Origin: Pseudomonas putida | GTDB lineage: Bacteria > Pseudomonadota > Gammaproteobacteria > Pseudomonadales > Pseudomonadaceae | Assembly (NCBI RefSeq): GCF_030159595.1 | Contig: NZ_BSKJ01000003.1 | Location: 186,001-250,000, forward strand | Direction of reading: 5' to 3' | DNA length: 64,000 bases | In this document: positions 1 to 7,280 of the stretch, in pieces | How the letters are laid out: each line of letters starts with the position of its first letter | How positions within the stretch are numbered: the stretch's first letter is position 1 | Position numbers and translations under genes: made by a program | The notes under the pieces: generated by a model | Databases searched by the model: none | Seen by the model: only the letters and a program-made list of their open reading frames with translations | What the model was told of the DNA's origin: nothing

Positions 1-475
1 TGTAGCGCGTGTCGCTATTGCCGAAGTCGTGGCGTTTGTCGAAAGCGCTCGCCGCGAGCTGTTCCCGATGCTGGTCGCGGTGCCATTGCCGCATGACCTT
101 GCGCATTTTGCCGAAACCTACCTGGACGGCGCGGGGTGCTTTCTCGAAGCCCGCGATGACGGTCGGCTGGTCGCTGTGATCGGCTATGTGCCCTATGACC
201 ATCGCTTTGCCCAGCTTGACTATCGCGCTGAGCGGGTAGTGGAAGTGGTACGCCTGTTCGTGCTGCCGGCCTACCGCAGGGAGGGGCTGGCCGGTGCGTT
301 GTTCAGCGCATTGCGCGAGCAAGCGGCGCAGGCCGGTATCGACTGCCTGTACCTGCATACGCATCCGTTTCTCCCCGGTGCGATTGCGTTCTGGGAGCGG
401 CAAGGGTTTGCGGTGGTGGACGTGGAGCAAGACCCGGTCTGGCAGACCACGCACATGCAGCTGCGGCTGGGCTGA
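1..475 (+). CDS. GNAT family N-acetyltransferase (5' end outside window)
   Basis: This is the C-terminal part of a GNAT acyltransferase, which moves an acetyl group from acetyl-CoA to an amine; the substrate cannot be told. The acetyl-CoA-binding motif is visible as RLFVLPAYRREGLAGALF (the R/Q-x-x-G-x-G/A loop), followed by the usual late strand and helix around AFWERQGF. The reading frame is open from base 2 with family-like sequence (VARVAIAEVVAFVESARREL) before the GTG at 29, so the true start lies upstream of the window and the GTG should not be taken as the start. The gene is followed by 122 bases before the next gene on the same strand. Confidence 0.8.
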   Translation, partial: VARVAIAEVVAFVESARRELFPMLVAVPLPHDLAHFAETYLDGAGCFLEARDDGRLVAVIGYVPYDHRFAQLDYRAERVVEVVRLFVLPAYRREGLAGALFSALREQAAQAGIDCLYLHTHPFLPGAIAFWERQGFAVVDVEQDPVWQTTHMQLRLG

Positions 476-597
476 TTTGTGGGAAAGCGCCTACAACGGA
501 CGTTTCGGCGTGATCGACGCGTTCATTTTCAGGGCGGCCCGGCTTGCTTACCTTCCCTCCTGTATGGCTTTTTCACTGCACCCGAGGGAGACTCACG

Positions 598-921
598 ATG
601 CCGCACATGGCCCTGTACAAACTTAAACTGCTGGACGAGTTCGAGGACCGCAGAGACTTGTGGACCTTCGGCGATTTCGAGAACAGGTTGATGGATTTGT
701 GGCGTGGCGCGACGCGGCATGATGCCAAAGGCATCATCAATGCGGCGCACAAGGAACGGCGCTGGCCGAGGGCGGTGAAGCGCTACCTGCTGACCAATTA
801 CCGGGCATTTGGCAATGTCAGTTCGGAACTGCAGCAGACGTTTGCCGAAGTGGTGGCGATGATGAGTGAACCGGAAAGGGTGGAGTGGGGGTTGCTGCCT
901 GCAGGCAGCTCGGTTGCCTGA
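598..921 (+). CDS. Small conserved-looking protein of unknown function
   Basis: This reads as a 107-residue, soluble, charged protein rich in Arg, Glu and Trp, with no signal peptide or membrane segment. I do not recognise the family. The ATG at 598 is chosen because GAGGGAG stands about seven bases before it; the longer in-frame start at 544 has no ribosome site and adds a non-conserved-looking leader. It is mostly predicted helix (motifs such as DFENRLMDLWRG and RWPRAVKRYLL). It ends nine bases before a strong hairpin that separates it from the convergent porin gene. Confidence 0.6.
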   Translation: MPHMALYKLKLLDEFEDRRDLWTFGDFENRLMDLWRGATRHDAKGIINAAHKERRWPRAVKRYLLTNYRAFGNVSSELQQTFAEVVAMMSEPERVEWGLLPAGSSVA

Positions 922-929
922 AAGTCACT

Positions 930-948
930 GGGGCCGCTATGCGGCCCC
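930..948. terminator. Bidirectional hairpin between convergent genes
   Basis: A perfect 8-bp stem GGGGCCGC/GCGGCCCC closes a TAT loop, lying between the stop of the small gene (921) and the stop of the porin gene (969, other strand). No long T tract follows, so intrinsic strength is uncertain. Confidence 0.6.
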
Positions 949-968
949 CATCCAGGCAACACCGTACC

Positions 969-2312
969 TCAGAAACTACCCGAAAGTGGCCATTCCACCG
1001 CCAAGCGAATTTGGTCCCCGTCCAGCTCCGCCTGCGCCGTATTTCCCCGGTGCGCATTGTGTCTCACCGAGAATGTCGTCCCCTTGGCCTTGCCACTCTG
1101 CACCACATACCGCGCCTCCAGGTCGCGTTCCCAATGCTTGCCGCCCTTGCCATACCCCAGGTACGCATACCCGCCATTGGGGTCGACATGCGTGCCGTCG
1201 ATATCAAACCCGCGCACATACAACGCCGTCAGGTTCAGCCCTGGCACCCCATAGGCCCCCATGTTCAGGTCATAGCGTGCCTGCCATGACTTTTCGTTCG
1301 GTGCGTTGAAGTCCGACATCTGCACCGCGTTGGCAATGAAGATCGCGCCCCGCGTCACATAGTCGAAGGGCGTGTTGCCGTCCACTTGTTGCCAGCCCAG
1401 GCTGAAACCGTGCGGCCCTTGGTTGTAACGCGAGACCAGGCTCCAGGTAGTATTGTCGATACGCCCGGACAGCGCCTTGCCGGTGTCGGTGGTGCGGTAC
1501 AGGTTGAGGTCCAGGCTGACGCTGCGGCGGTTATCCAGCGCATGGCTGAAGGTACTGCCCAGGTAATGCTGGTTCCAGCTGTCCTCGTAGCGCGAGAGGT
1601 ACAGGCTGCCGCTTAAGGCGGCGCCCGGGTTCCAGACCACGCCGGCCAGGTCGAAGCTGTTGCCCTGCTTGCTGTTGGAGTAGTTCACCACAAACCCCTG
1701 GTCGTGGCTTGAGGCATTGCGGTCGGTGCTTTCGTTGAAGTGCCCGGCCACCAGCTTGAGCGTGTCGAATTCGTTGCTGGTGAGGAAGAAGCCTGTGGCG
1801 GTCTCGGGCAGCAGGCGGCTGTCGGAGGAGCTGAACACTGGGGTTTTGACCCGTTGCTCACCGTAGGACAACACGGTATTGGACATGCGCAACTTCAACG
1901 CCGCACCGGCACGGCTGTATTCGTTTTTCGGGTGCCCGTCGTTGTCGACCCCCAGCAAGCGCGCCTTGCCCGCACGGCCGCCGCCACTGTCAAGTTGTAC
2001 GCCCAGATACGCGTGGGCATCGACCCCGACACCGATCAAGCCTTGGCTGAAGCCGGACTGGAAGGTGCCCATCAAACCGTAGGCCCATTCTTCGGCTATA
2101 CCGTTACGTTCGCTGCGCGGCTTGTAGGCATTGCGCGCTGCGCTGTTACGCCCACCGTGCTTGTAATCGCGTTGGTCGAATACGCTACGGTTGAGCAGGC
2201 TCCAACTGCTGTCTTCGAGAAGGCCACGACTTTGCGCCTGCGCAGAATCGGCCAAGGCGCACGGCGCAAGCCCCAGCCCCAGCAGTGGCAGGGCCAGCCA
2301 GAAGCGACTCAT
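969..2312 (-). CDS. OprD-family outer-membrane porin
   Basis: OprD-family proteins are 18-strand monomeric channels for small solutes such as amino acids, peptides and carboxylates. The 447-residue product has a Sec signal peptide (hydrophobic core LALPLLGLGLAPCALA, cleavage after ALA), alternating beta-strand sequence, the family's N-terminal LLEDSSWSLLNRSVFDQRDY segment, and a terminal Phe as expected for BAM-dependent insertion. The start codon overlaps the stop of the pseudoazurin gene by four bases (ATGA), so the two are translationally linked. It is the last gene of the riboswitch-headed operon, which makes a role in corrinoid or metal-related uptake possible, but the substrate cannot be read from sequence. 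Confidence 0.85.
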   Translation of the reverse strand: MSRFWLALPLLGLGLAPCALADSAQAQSRGLLEDSSWSLLNRSVFDQRDYKHGGRNSAARNAYKPRSERNGIAEEWAYGLMGTFQSGFSQGLIGVGVDAHAYLGVQLDSGGGRAGKARLLGVDNDGHPKNEYSRAGAALKLRMSNTVLSYGEQRVKTPVFSSSDSRLLPETATGFFLTSNEFDTLKLVAGHFNESTDRNASSHDQGFVVNYSNSKQGNSFDLAGVVWNPGAALSGSLYLSRYEDSWNQHYLGSTFSHALDNRRSVSLDLNLYRTTDTGKALSGRIDNTTWSLVSRYNQGPHGFSLGWQQVDGNTPFDYVTRGAIFIANAVQMSDFNAPNEKSWQARYDLNMGAYGVPGLNLTALYVRGFDIDGTHVDPNGGYAYLGYGKGGKHWERDLEARYVVQSGKAKGTTFSVRHNAHRGNTAQAELDGDQIRLAVEWPLSGSF

Positions 2313-2743
2313 TGGCCGGCCTCTAGTTTCTGCAGCTGGGTTGCAAAGCGGGCCTTGGCCCTTGGCGGCAAGCTGGGGGGCAGTTCGGCTGCTGCCGCGT
2401 CACCCACCTGGATGACCATCACCATGCCCATCGCCAGGTGCGGAATGCACTGGATGCCGTACACGCCCGGCACGCTGAAGGTCTGTTCGAACGGCTGGTT
2501 CAGCTTGCTCTTGAAGGGCTCGGCCCCGGCGGGCAGCAGGCCTGTCACGCTGGCCGCATTGTGCCCGCTCTGGGTTGGCAGGAAGCGGACGGTGTCGCCG
2601 GGTGCAATGCGCAAGTGGTCCGGCTCGTACACCATCGCACCCTCGTTGCCACGGTTGAGCATTTTCACTTCATGCACTTCGGCCAGCGCGGCCGGGGCAA
2701 GCAGGGTGCTGGCAAGCAGCAGGGCGACAGGGCGCAACGGCAT
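2309..2743 (-). CDS. Pseudoazurin-type periplasmic blue copper protein
   Basis: A 144-residue secreted cupredoxin that shuttles single electrons through a type 1 copper site in the periplasm. A signal peptide (LLLASTLLAPAALA) is followed by a plastocyanin-like fold. Copper ligands are visible: His in SGHNAAS, then Cys in GIQCIPH, the His of the same motif, and Met in LAMGM, the order and spacing seen in pseudoazurins. The ATG at 2743 with GGAAG about 9 bases upstream is preferred to a TTG 21 bases earlier. The gene lies 17 bases after the ABC ATPase and overlaps the porin by four bases. A copper protein inside a corrinoid-import operon is unexpected; its electron partner is not in the window. 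Confidence 0.85.
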   Translation of the reverse strand: MPLRPVALLLASTLLAPAALAEVHEVKMLNRGNEGAMVYEPDHLRIAPGDTVRFLPTQSGHNAASVTGLLPAGAEPFKSKLNQPFEQTFSVPGVYGIQCIPHLAMGMVMVIQVGDAAAAELPPSLPPRAKARFATQLQKLEAGQ

Positions 2744-2760
2744 GGGGAGAACTTCCTGGT

Positions 2761-3549
2761 TCAAGGGGCGCGAAAGCGCAGGATGCGCGCGCCGTCGAAG
2801 GGGTCGGTGAGGTAATGGGCGTGGACGCCAAAGGTATTCAGCAGGCGCTCGGGGGTGAGCACTTCAAGGGGTTTGCCCAAGGCGATCAGGTGGCCTTTGT
2901 CGAGCACTGCCACACGGTCGCAGGTGAGCGCTTGGTTGAGGTCGTGCAGCGCTACCAGCGTGGTGACCGGCAGGGCTTGAACCTGTTGCAGCAGGCTTAG
3001 CTGGTGCTGGATATCCAGGTGGTTGGTCGGTTCGTCCAGCAACAGCACCTGCGGTCGCTGCGCCAAGGCGCGGGCGATATGGACGCGCTGGCGTTCGCCA
3101 CCCGACAGCGAACCCCACAGGCGCGTGCGCAGGTGCAGGGCATCGAGGTCAGTCAGGGCCTGCTCGACGATGGCGCGGTCTTCTTGGGAGAACGGTGCCA
3201 GTGCTGATAGCCAAGGTGTACGGCCCAAGGCCACGGCATCGAACACACGGATTGCATCGAGGGTGTCGGCCTGTTGCTCGACCAGTGCCAGGGCCTGCGC
3301 AACACGGCGGCGGGGCAGCTGTGCCAGTGGTTCACCCAGCAGGTGCACGCTGCCGCTGGCCGGCTTGCGCAGCCCGGCCAGCAACTTGAGCAGTGAGGAC
3401 TTGCCTGAGCCGTTGGGACCGACGATGCCCAGCGTTTCGCCCGCGACAACGCTCAGCTCGATACTGCTGAGCACGGTATTGCCGGCCAGTTGCAGCCCCA
3501 GGCCCCGGCAACTCAAGGGCGGAATCTGTACGGCGGTCATGACCGTCAT
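2761..3549 (-). CDS. btuD: ABC importer ATPase, BtuD/FecE type
   Basis: A 262-residue ATPase of the metal-chelate/cobalamin importer family that powers the neighbouring BtuC-like permease. Walker A GPNGSGKSS lies at about residues 44-52, the signature LSGGERQ at about 148-154, Walker B VLLLDEPTNHLD at about 168, and the H-loop as LVALHDLNQAL. The ATG at 3549 overlaps the permease stop by four bases (ATGA); in-frame sequence further upstream is only the shadow of the permease gene. Assignment to corrinoids rests on the riboswitch upstream of the operon; iron-chelate transport is the alternative. Confidence 0.85.
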   Translation of the reverse strand: MTVMTAVQIPPLSCRGLGLQLAGNTVLSSIELSVVAGETLGIVGPNGSGKSSLLKLLAGLRKPASGSVHLLGEPLAQLPRRRVAQALALVEQQADTLDAIRVFDAVALGRTPWLSALAPFSQEDRAIVEQALTDLDALHLRTRLWGSLSGGERQRVHIARALAQRPQVLLLDEPTNHLDIQHQLSLLQQVQALPVTTLVALHDLNQALTCDRVAVLDKGHLIALGKPLEVLTPERLLNTFGVHAHYLTDPFDGARILRFRAP

Positions 3550-4562
3550 GAGCGCCCCCGGCGGCTGACCAGGATCAGCGCGAAGACCGGTGCGCCGATC
3601 AGCGCGGTGACCACGCCCACAGGGATCACCTGGCCCACAATCAAGGTGCGCGAAAGCACGTCGGCGGCAATCAGGAACAGCGCGCCGCCCAGTGCGCTGG
3701 CGGGCAACAGGCGGCTGTGCCCGGGGCCGAGCAGCAGGCGCAGGGCATGGGGAATCACCAGCCCGACAAAACCGATGGCGCCGACGATGGACACCATCAC
3801 GGCCGTCACCAGTGCCGCGCAGCTGATCAGCAGTAGCTGGGTGCGCCGCACCGGGATGCCCAACGATGCAGCCGAATCGGCGCCGAAGGTAAAGGCATCT
3901 AGCGCGCGGCGGTGCAACAGGCACACCACCAGGCCGAACAGCGCCACCGGCACGGCCAGCCACACCGACGGCCAACGCACCCCGCTGAGGTTGCCCATCA
4001 GCCAGAACAGGATGCCGCGAGCCTGTTCGGCAGTGGCCGACTTGGTGATAAGAAAGGCGGTAAGCGCATTGAACAGTTGCGAGCCGGCGATGCCAGCGAG
4101 GATGACCTGGGCGTTGTTGCTGCTGGGGCCGGCCGCGCGGGCCAATACCAGCACCAGGGCGAATGCGGCCAGCGCACCGATGAATGCCCCGGCGGACATG
4201 CTCAATGCCAGGCTACCCAGCCCCAGCAGGCCGACCAGTACGGCGCCGGTCGAGGCGCCCGCAGACAGCCCCAGCAGATAAGGCTCGGCCAGTGGGTTGC
4301 GCAGCAACGCCTGGAGGATCACGCCACATGTCGCCAAGCCGGCACCGCAAGCAGCGGCGACCAGGGTGCGGGTAAGGCGGTAGTTCCAGACGATGCCGGC
4401 GTCGATCGGGTCCACCGGGTAGCCGGCCTGCCACAGGTGGTTGGCCAGCACCTGGCCAACCACACTGGGTGAGAGGTTGGTTTCGCCAATGGCAGTGCCG
4501 GCCAGCAAGGCGGCCAGCAGAGCTGCAAGGGCGACCGCGATGCACGGTAACAGGCGAATCAT
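3546..4562 (-). CDS. btuC: ABC importer permease, BtuC/FecCD type
   Basis: A 338-residue inner-membrane permease of the FecCD/BtuC family (normally ten transmembrane helices per subunit). Typical family sequences are ACGAGLATCGVILQALLRNPLAEPYLLGLSAGAS cut into its parts: GVILQALLRNPLAEP near residue 80 and LGLSAGAS after it, and GFVGLVIPHALRLLLG with RTLIVGQVIPVGVVTALIGAPVF at the end. The ATG at 4562 starts inside the stop of the binding-protein gene; a GTG three bases earlier is possible. It works with the ATPase encoded immediately downstream. Confidence 0.85.
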   Translation of the reverse strand: MIRLLPCIAVALAALLAALLAGTAIGETNLSPSVVGQVLANHLWQAGYPVDPIDAGIVWNYRLTRTLVAAACGAGLATCGVILQALLRNPLAEPYLLGLSAGASTGAVLVGLLGLGSLALSMSAGAFIGALAAFALVLVLARAAGPSSNNAQVILAGIAGSQLFNALTAFLITKSATAEQARGILFWLMGNLSGVRWPSVWLAVPVALFGLVVCLLHRRALDAFTFGADSAASLGIPVRRTQLLLISCAALVTAVMVSIVGAIGFVGLVIPHALRLLLGPGHSRLLPASALGGALFLIAADVLSRTLIVGQVIPVGVVTALIGAPVFALILVSRRGRS

Positions 4563-5572
4563 CACTGGGCCGCTTTACCGCTGGCAAAGGCTGCAGACAA
4601 CGTCTGCAGGCCGCTGAACAGGCGGATGCCGGCCTGCATGGCGTCGGCATCGAGGATGATGATGCGGTCGTGCTTCACCGCGTCCATGTTGCGGGTTACC
4701 GGGTCGTTACGCAGGAATTCGAGCTTTTTCTGGTAGTCGTCGGCAGGGAAGCGGCGACGGTCCATGCGGGCAATGATCAGCCAGGTGGGGTTGGCCTTGG
4801 CCAAGGTTTCCCAGCCTACGGTAGGCCATTCCTCCGTGGACTCGACCACGTTGCGCACGCCCAGGGTGCGCAGCATGAAGTCGGCGACGCCCTGGCGGCC
4901 GGCCACATACGGGTCGATGTCGAGGTCGGCGCTGGAGAACCAGAACAGTGCCGAGGTGGCGGACAGGTCCTTGCCCGCCAGTTGTGCCTTGGCACTGTCC
5001 AGGCGGCCTTTGAGCTCGGCATTCAGGGCAGTGCCGTGGTCTTGCACATCGAAGATCTCAGCCAGCTGGCTGACGCTCTTGTAGATGCTGCCTACCTGGA
5101 ACGCTTGCAGGCGAGTACCGTCGGCGCCGACCAGGTTGTCCTTGCCTTCGCAGTCCGAAGGCAGCAGGTAGGTGGGTATCTTCAGTTCGTCGAACTGTTC
5201 GCGGGTGCCGACCACGCCCTGTGCGCCGACCATCCATTCGAACTGTACCGCGACCAGTTGCGGGCGCTTGCCCACTACGGCCTCGAAGCTGGGGTCGTTG
5301 TCGGCCAGGCGCGGCACCTTGTCGTTCTGCGCCTTGTATTCGGGCAGCACGTTGTTGAACCACAACGAGGTGCCAGACAGTTTGTCACCCAGGCCCAGTG
5401 CATAGAGCATTTCGGTGCCGGCCTGTCCGATGGTGACGGCGCGTTGTGGCGCCTGGGCGAACGTCTGCGGCTTGCCGCAATTCTCGATCGTAAGCGGGTA
5501 GTGGGTGGCGGCGGCCTGGGCCAGGCCAGTGAGGCCGAGGCCGGCGAGCAGGGTGACGAAACGGGGCAGCAT
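4562..5572 (-). CDS. Periplasmic binding protein of corrinoid-type ABC importer (BtuF-like)
   Basis: A 336-residue periplasmic binding protein of the FecB/BtuF fold (PF01497) that would hand its ligand to the BtuC-type permease. A signal peptide (LPRFVTLLAGLGLTGLAQA) precedes family landmarks APQRAVTIGQAGTEMLYALGLGD and, in the second lobe, the helix-spanning stretch before WETLAKANPTWLII. The start at 5572 is supported by TAGGAG about 10 bases upstream; the earlier in-frame ATG lies in the riboswitch leader. It is longer than enterobacterial BtuF (about 266 residues), so the ligand could be another corrinoid or a metal chelate. It is the first gene after a cobalamin riboswitch. Confidence 0.75.
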   Translation of the reverse strand: MLPRFVTLLAGLGLTGLAQAAATHYPLTIENCGKPQTFAQAPQRAVTIGQAGTEMLYALGLGDKLSGTSLWFNNVLPEYKAQNDKVPRLADNDPSFEAVVGKRPQLVAVQFEWMVGAQGVVGTREQFDELKIPTYLLPSDCEGKDNLVGADGTRLQAFQVGSIYKSVSQLAEIFDVQDHGTALNAELKGRLDSAKAQLAGKDLSATSALFWFSSADLDIDPYVAGRQGVADFMLRTLGVRNVVESTEEWPTVGWETLAKANPTWLIIARMDRRRFPADDYQKKLEFLRNDPVTRNMDAVKHDRIIILDADAMQAGIRLFSGLQTLSAAFASGKAAQ

Positions 5573-5696
5573 GCTGGGCGATCTCCTATCGGACAGTTCG
5601 GGTGAGGAACGCACGGACAGGCATCGCCGAGCCCCCGCCGCTGGCAGGGACAACACTGATGGCCAATCCCGGACACCCCGCCGGTTGGTATAAGTA

Positions 5697-5872
5697 GGCC
5701 GGCAGGTCTCCTGACTGGTGCGTCATGGCCCGGCTCCAGCCTTCCCGGGCAATTACGCCCAGTGGCATCGATGGAGCAGGCTCGGCACCTACAGTTGCGG
5801 GGGCAGTTCCGTTTGGCCCGTGTTGGCGGGCCTGGGATTCCCTATTAATTCCGTGGTGGAAACCGGCGGCCC
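5697..5872 (-). promoter_or_regulatory. Cobalamin riboswitch heading the ABC importer operon
   Basis: Read on the minus strand, the leader holds the conserved core of an AdoCbl aptamer: an early ATAGGGAATCCC segment, then ACTGCCCCCGCAACTGT, and the closing B12 box-type TCAGGAGACCTGCC near 5703-5716. Order and spacing match cobalamin riboswitches, which lower expression of uptake genes when B12 is present. The aptamer begins only about 39 bases after the stop of the upstream membrane-protein gene and ends about 125 bases before the binding-protein start, so its promoter must lie in or before that upstream gene's end. Confidence 0.88.
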
Positions 5873-5910
5873 GCATGGTAGACCATCATGCCGCCGGGTG
5901 AAAACGCTTT

Positions 5911-7077
5911 TCAGAAGTACTTCAGCCAGGTGATGTCGCGGCGTCGCGCTTTCAGGCGGGCGAACCCGCGCACCGGCAGGTACAGCGAAACGGCCAGCAG
6001 GATGGCGCTCAGCCACACTGCCGCGATGCCATCGAAACCGAAATAGTCGCCATGGTTGAGGCCGAACAGCGCCACGCTGGCCAGGTACAGCAGCTTCAGC
6101 ACATACAGGTGCAGCAGGTAGAAGAACATTGGTGCTGCGCCAAACACCGCCAGCACGTTGATCCAACGGGCCTGGCCGGCGCGTTCGAAGGCGCGCAGCA
6201 ACAGCAGGCCGCAGCCCAGGGTCAGGGCCAGGAACAGCAGTGACGGCGGGTATTTGGTGATGTTGAAGAAGCTCATCACGGTTTGCGTAAAGGTTGGGTA
6301 GCCACTCCATGGCGCCTCGCCATAGCCGTTGAATATGCGCAACACCACAAAGCCCAGCAACGCGACCAGCCCGGCCAGCAGCAGGCGGTGTTGACGTTGG
6401 CCGGCCTCGCTGCCCCGGGCGAACCAGGGGCCAAGGCCGTAGCCCAGGGCGATGACGCCGATCCACGGCAGCACCGGGTAGGACGTGCGCAGGCGCAGGC
6501 TCTCGGAAAACGCCAGCCAGCCGCGGTCATGCAAGATCGCCCATGGCACATGCATTGCCGATTCCACGCCAAAGTGCAGGCCGTCGAGCAGGTTGTGGCC
6601 GGCGACGATGATTGCGCCCAGGGTTAGCAGGGCGGCGCGTGGCAGCCATACCAGCAGCGACAGGGCGATCATGCTGACGCCGATGGCCCAGATGACCTGC
6701 AGGTAGATCACGCTGGGCGGCAGCTGGAAGGTCCAGGCGAAGTTGACCAGGGTGAACTCCAGCGCCACCAGAAACAGCCCGCGTTTGAACAGGAACGCCG
6801 ACACATCGCCACGGCCCTGATGCTTTTCGCCGTACAGCCAGGCTGAAAGGCCGGTCAGCAAGACGAATACCGGCGCGCACAGGTGGGCCAACGTGCGGCT
6901 GATGAAGAGCGAAGGCTCGGTGGTGTCGATGGCCATCGGGTCGCTAACCTGACGGTGCAGGAAGAAGGTTTCGCGGACGTGATCCAGGAGCATGAACAGG
7001 ATCACCAGGCCGCGCAGGGCGTCGATGCTCTGCAGGCGCTGGGTGAGCAGGGTGGGGGTGGCGCTGGCGCTTGTCAT
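5911..7077 (-). CDS. DUF1624/heparan-acetyltransferase-like integral membrane protein
   Basis: A 388-residue polytopic membrane protein with about ten hydrophobic segments. The N-terminal motif RLQSIDALRGLVILFMLLDH and the following RTLAHLCAPVFVLLTG are typical of DUF1624 proteins related to acyltransferases that acetylate sugars across a membrane; the His in LLDH is a conserved feature of that group. The biological substrate is unknown. The ATG at 7077 is preceded by GGAGGG within ten bases. A Zur-like palindrome lies 37 bases upstream, and the riboswitch-headed operon follows directly on the same strand, so read-through into the corrinoid importer is plausible. Confidence 0.75.
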   Translation of the reverse strand: MTSASATPTLLTQRLQSIDALRGLVILFMLLDHVRETFFLHRQVSDPMAIDTTEPSLFISRTLAHLCAPVFVLLTGLSAWLYGEKHQGRGDVSAFLFKRGLFLVALEFTLVNFAWTFQLPPSVIYLQVIWAIGVSMIALSLLVWLPRAALLTLGAIIVAGHNLLDGLHFGVESAMHVPWAILHDRGWLAFSESLRLRTSYPVLPWIGVIALGYGLGPWFARGSEAGQRQHRLLLAGLVALLGFVVLRIFNGYGEAPWSGYPTFTQTVMSFFNITKYPPSLLFLALTLGCGLLLLRAFERAGQARWINVLAVFGAAPMFFYLLHLYVLKLLYLASVALFGLNHGDYFGFDGIAAVWLSAILLAVSLYLPVRGFARLKARRRDITWLKYF

Positions 7078-7113
7078 GGAGGGTCGCTGATAGGAATGAA
7101 TGTCATGTGAAAC

Positions 7114-7126
7114 GTTATCTTATAAC
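7114..7126. promoter_or_regulatory. Zur-like palindrome upstream of the DUF1624 gene
   Basis: GTTATCTTATAAC has perfect GTTAT/ATAAC arms around three bases and resembles the core of the Gammaproteobacterial Zur box. It lies 37-49 bases before the ATG at 7077, where it would overlap a promoter. The outermost positions do not match the longer consensus, so this is a candidate only. Confidence 0.4.
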
Positions 7127-7161
7127 TAATTGATTGTCGGTTGGTAGAGGTTTTTGTGTTA

Positions 7162-7271
7162 CCTGTGCGGGCCTCTTCGCGGGTAAACCCGCTCCCACAG
7201 GTACAGCACAGCTCTCAGGGGCAGTGATATCCCTGTGGGAGCGGGTTTACCCGCGAAGAGGCCCGCACAGG
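7162..7271. repeat. Inverted pair of REP elements (family 1)
   Basis: Two perfect 40-base arms (7162-7201 and 7232-7271) face each other around a 30-base loop. Each arm holds the P. putida-type REP core CTTCGCGGGTAAACCCGCTC. The pair sits between the TonB receptor stop and the DUF1624 promoter region. Confidence 0.9.
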
Positions 7272-7280
7272 CAATTCACA

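Noticed and set aside
2761..3975. A 404-codon version of the importer ATPase
   Set aside because: The first 142 codons are out-of-frame sequence of the permease; the coupled ATGA start at 3549 gives the normal BtuD length.
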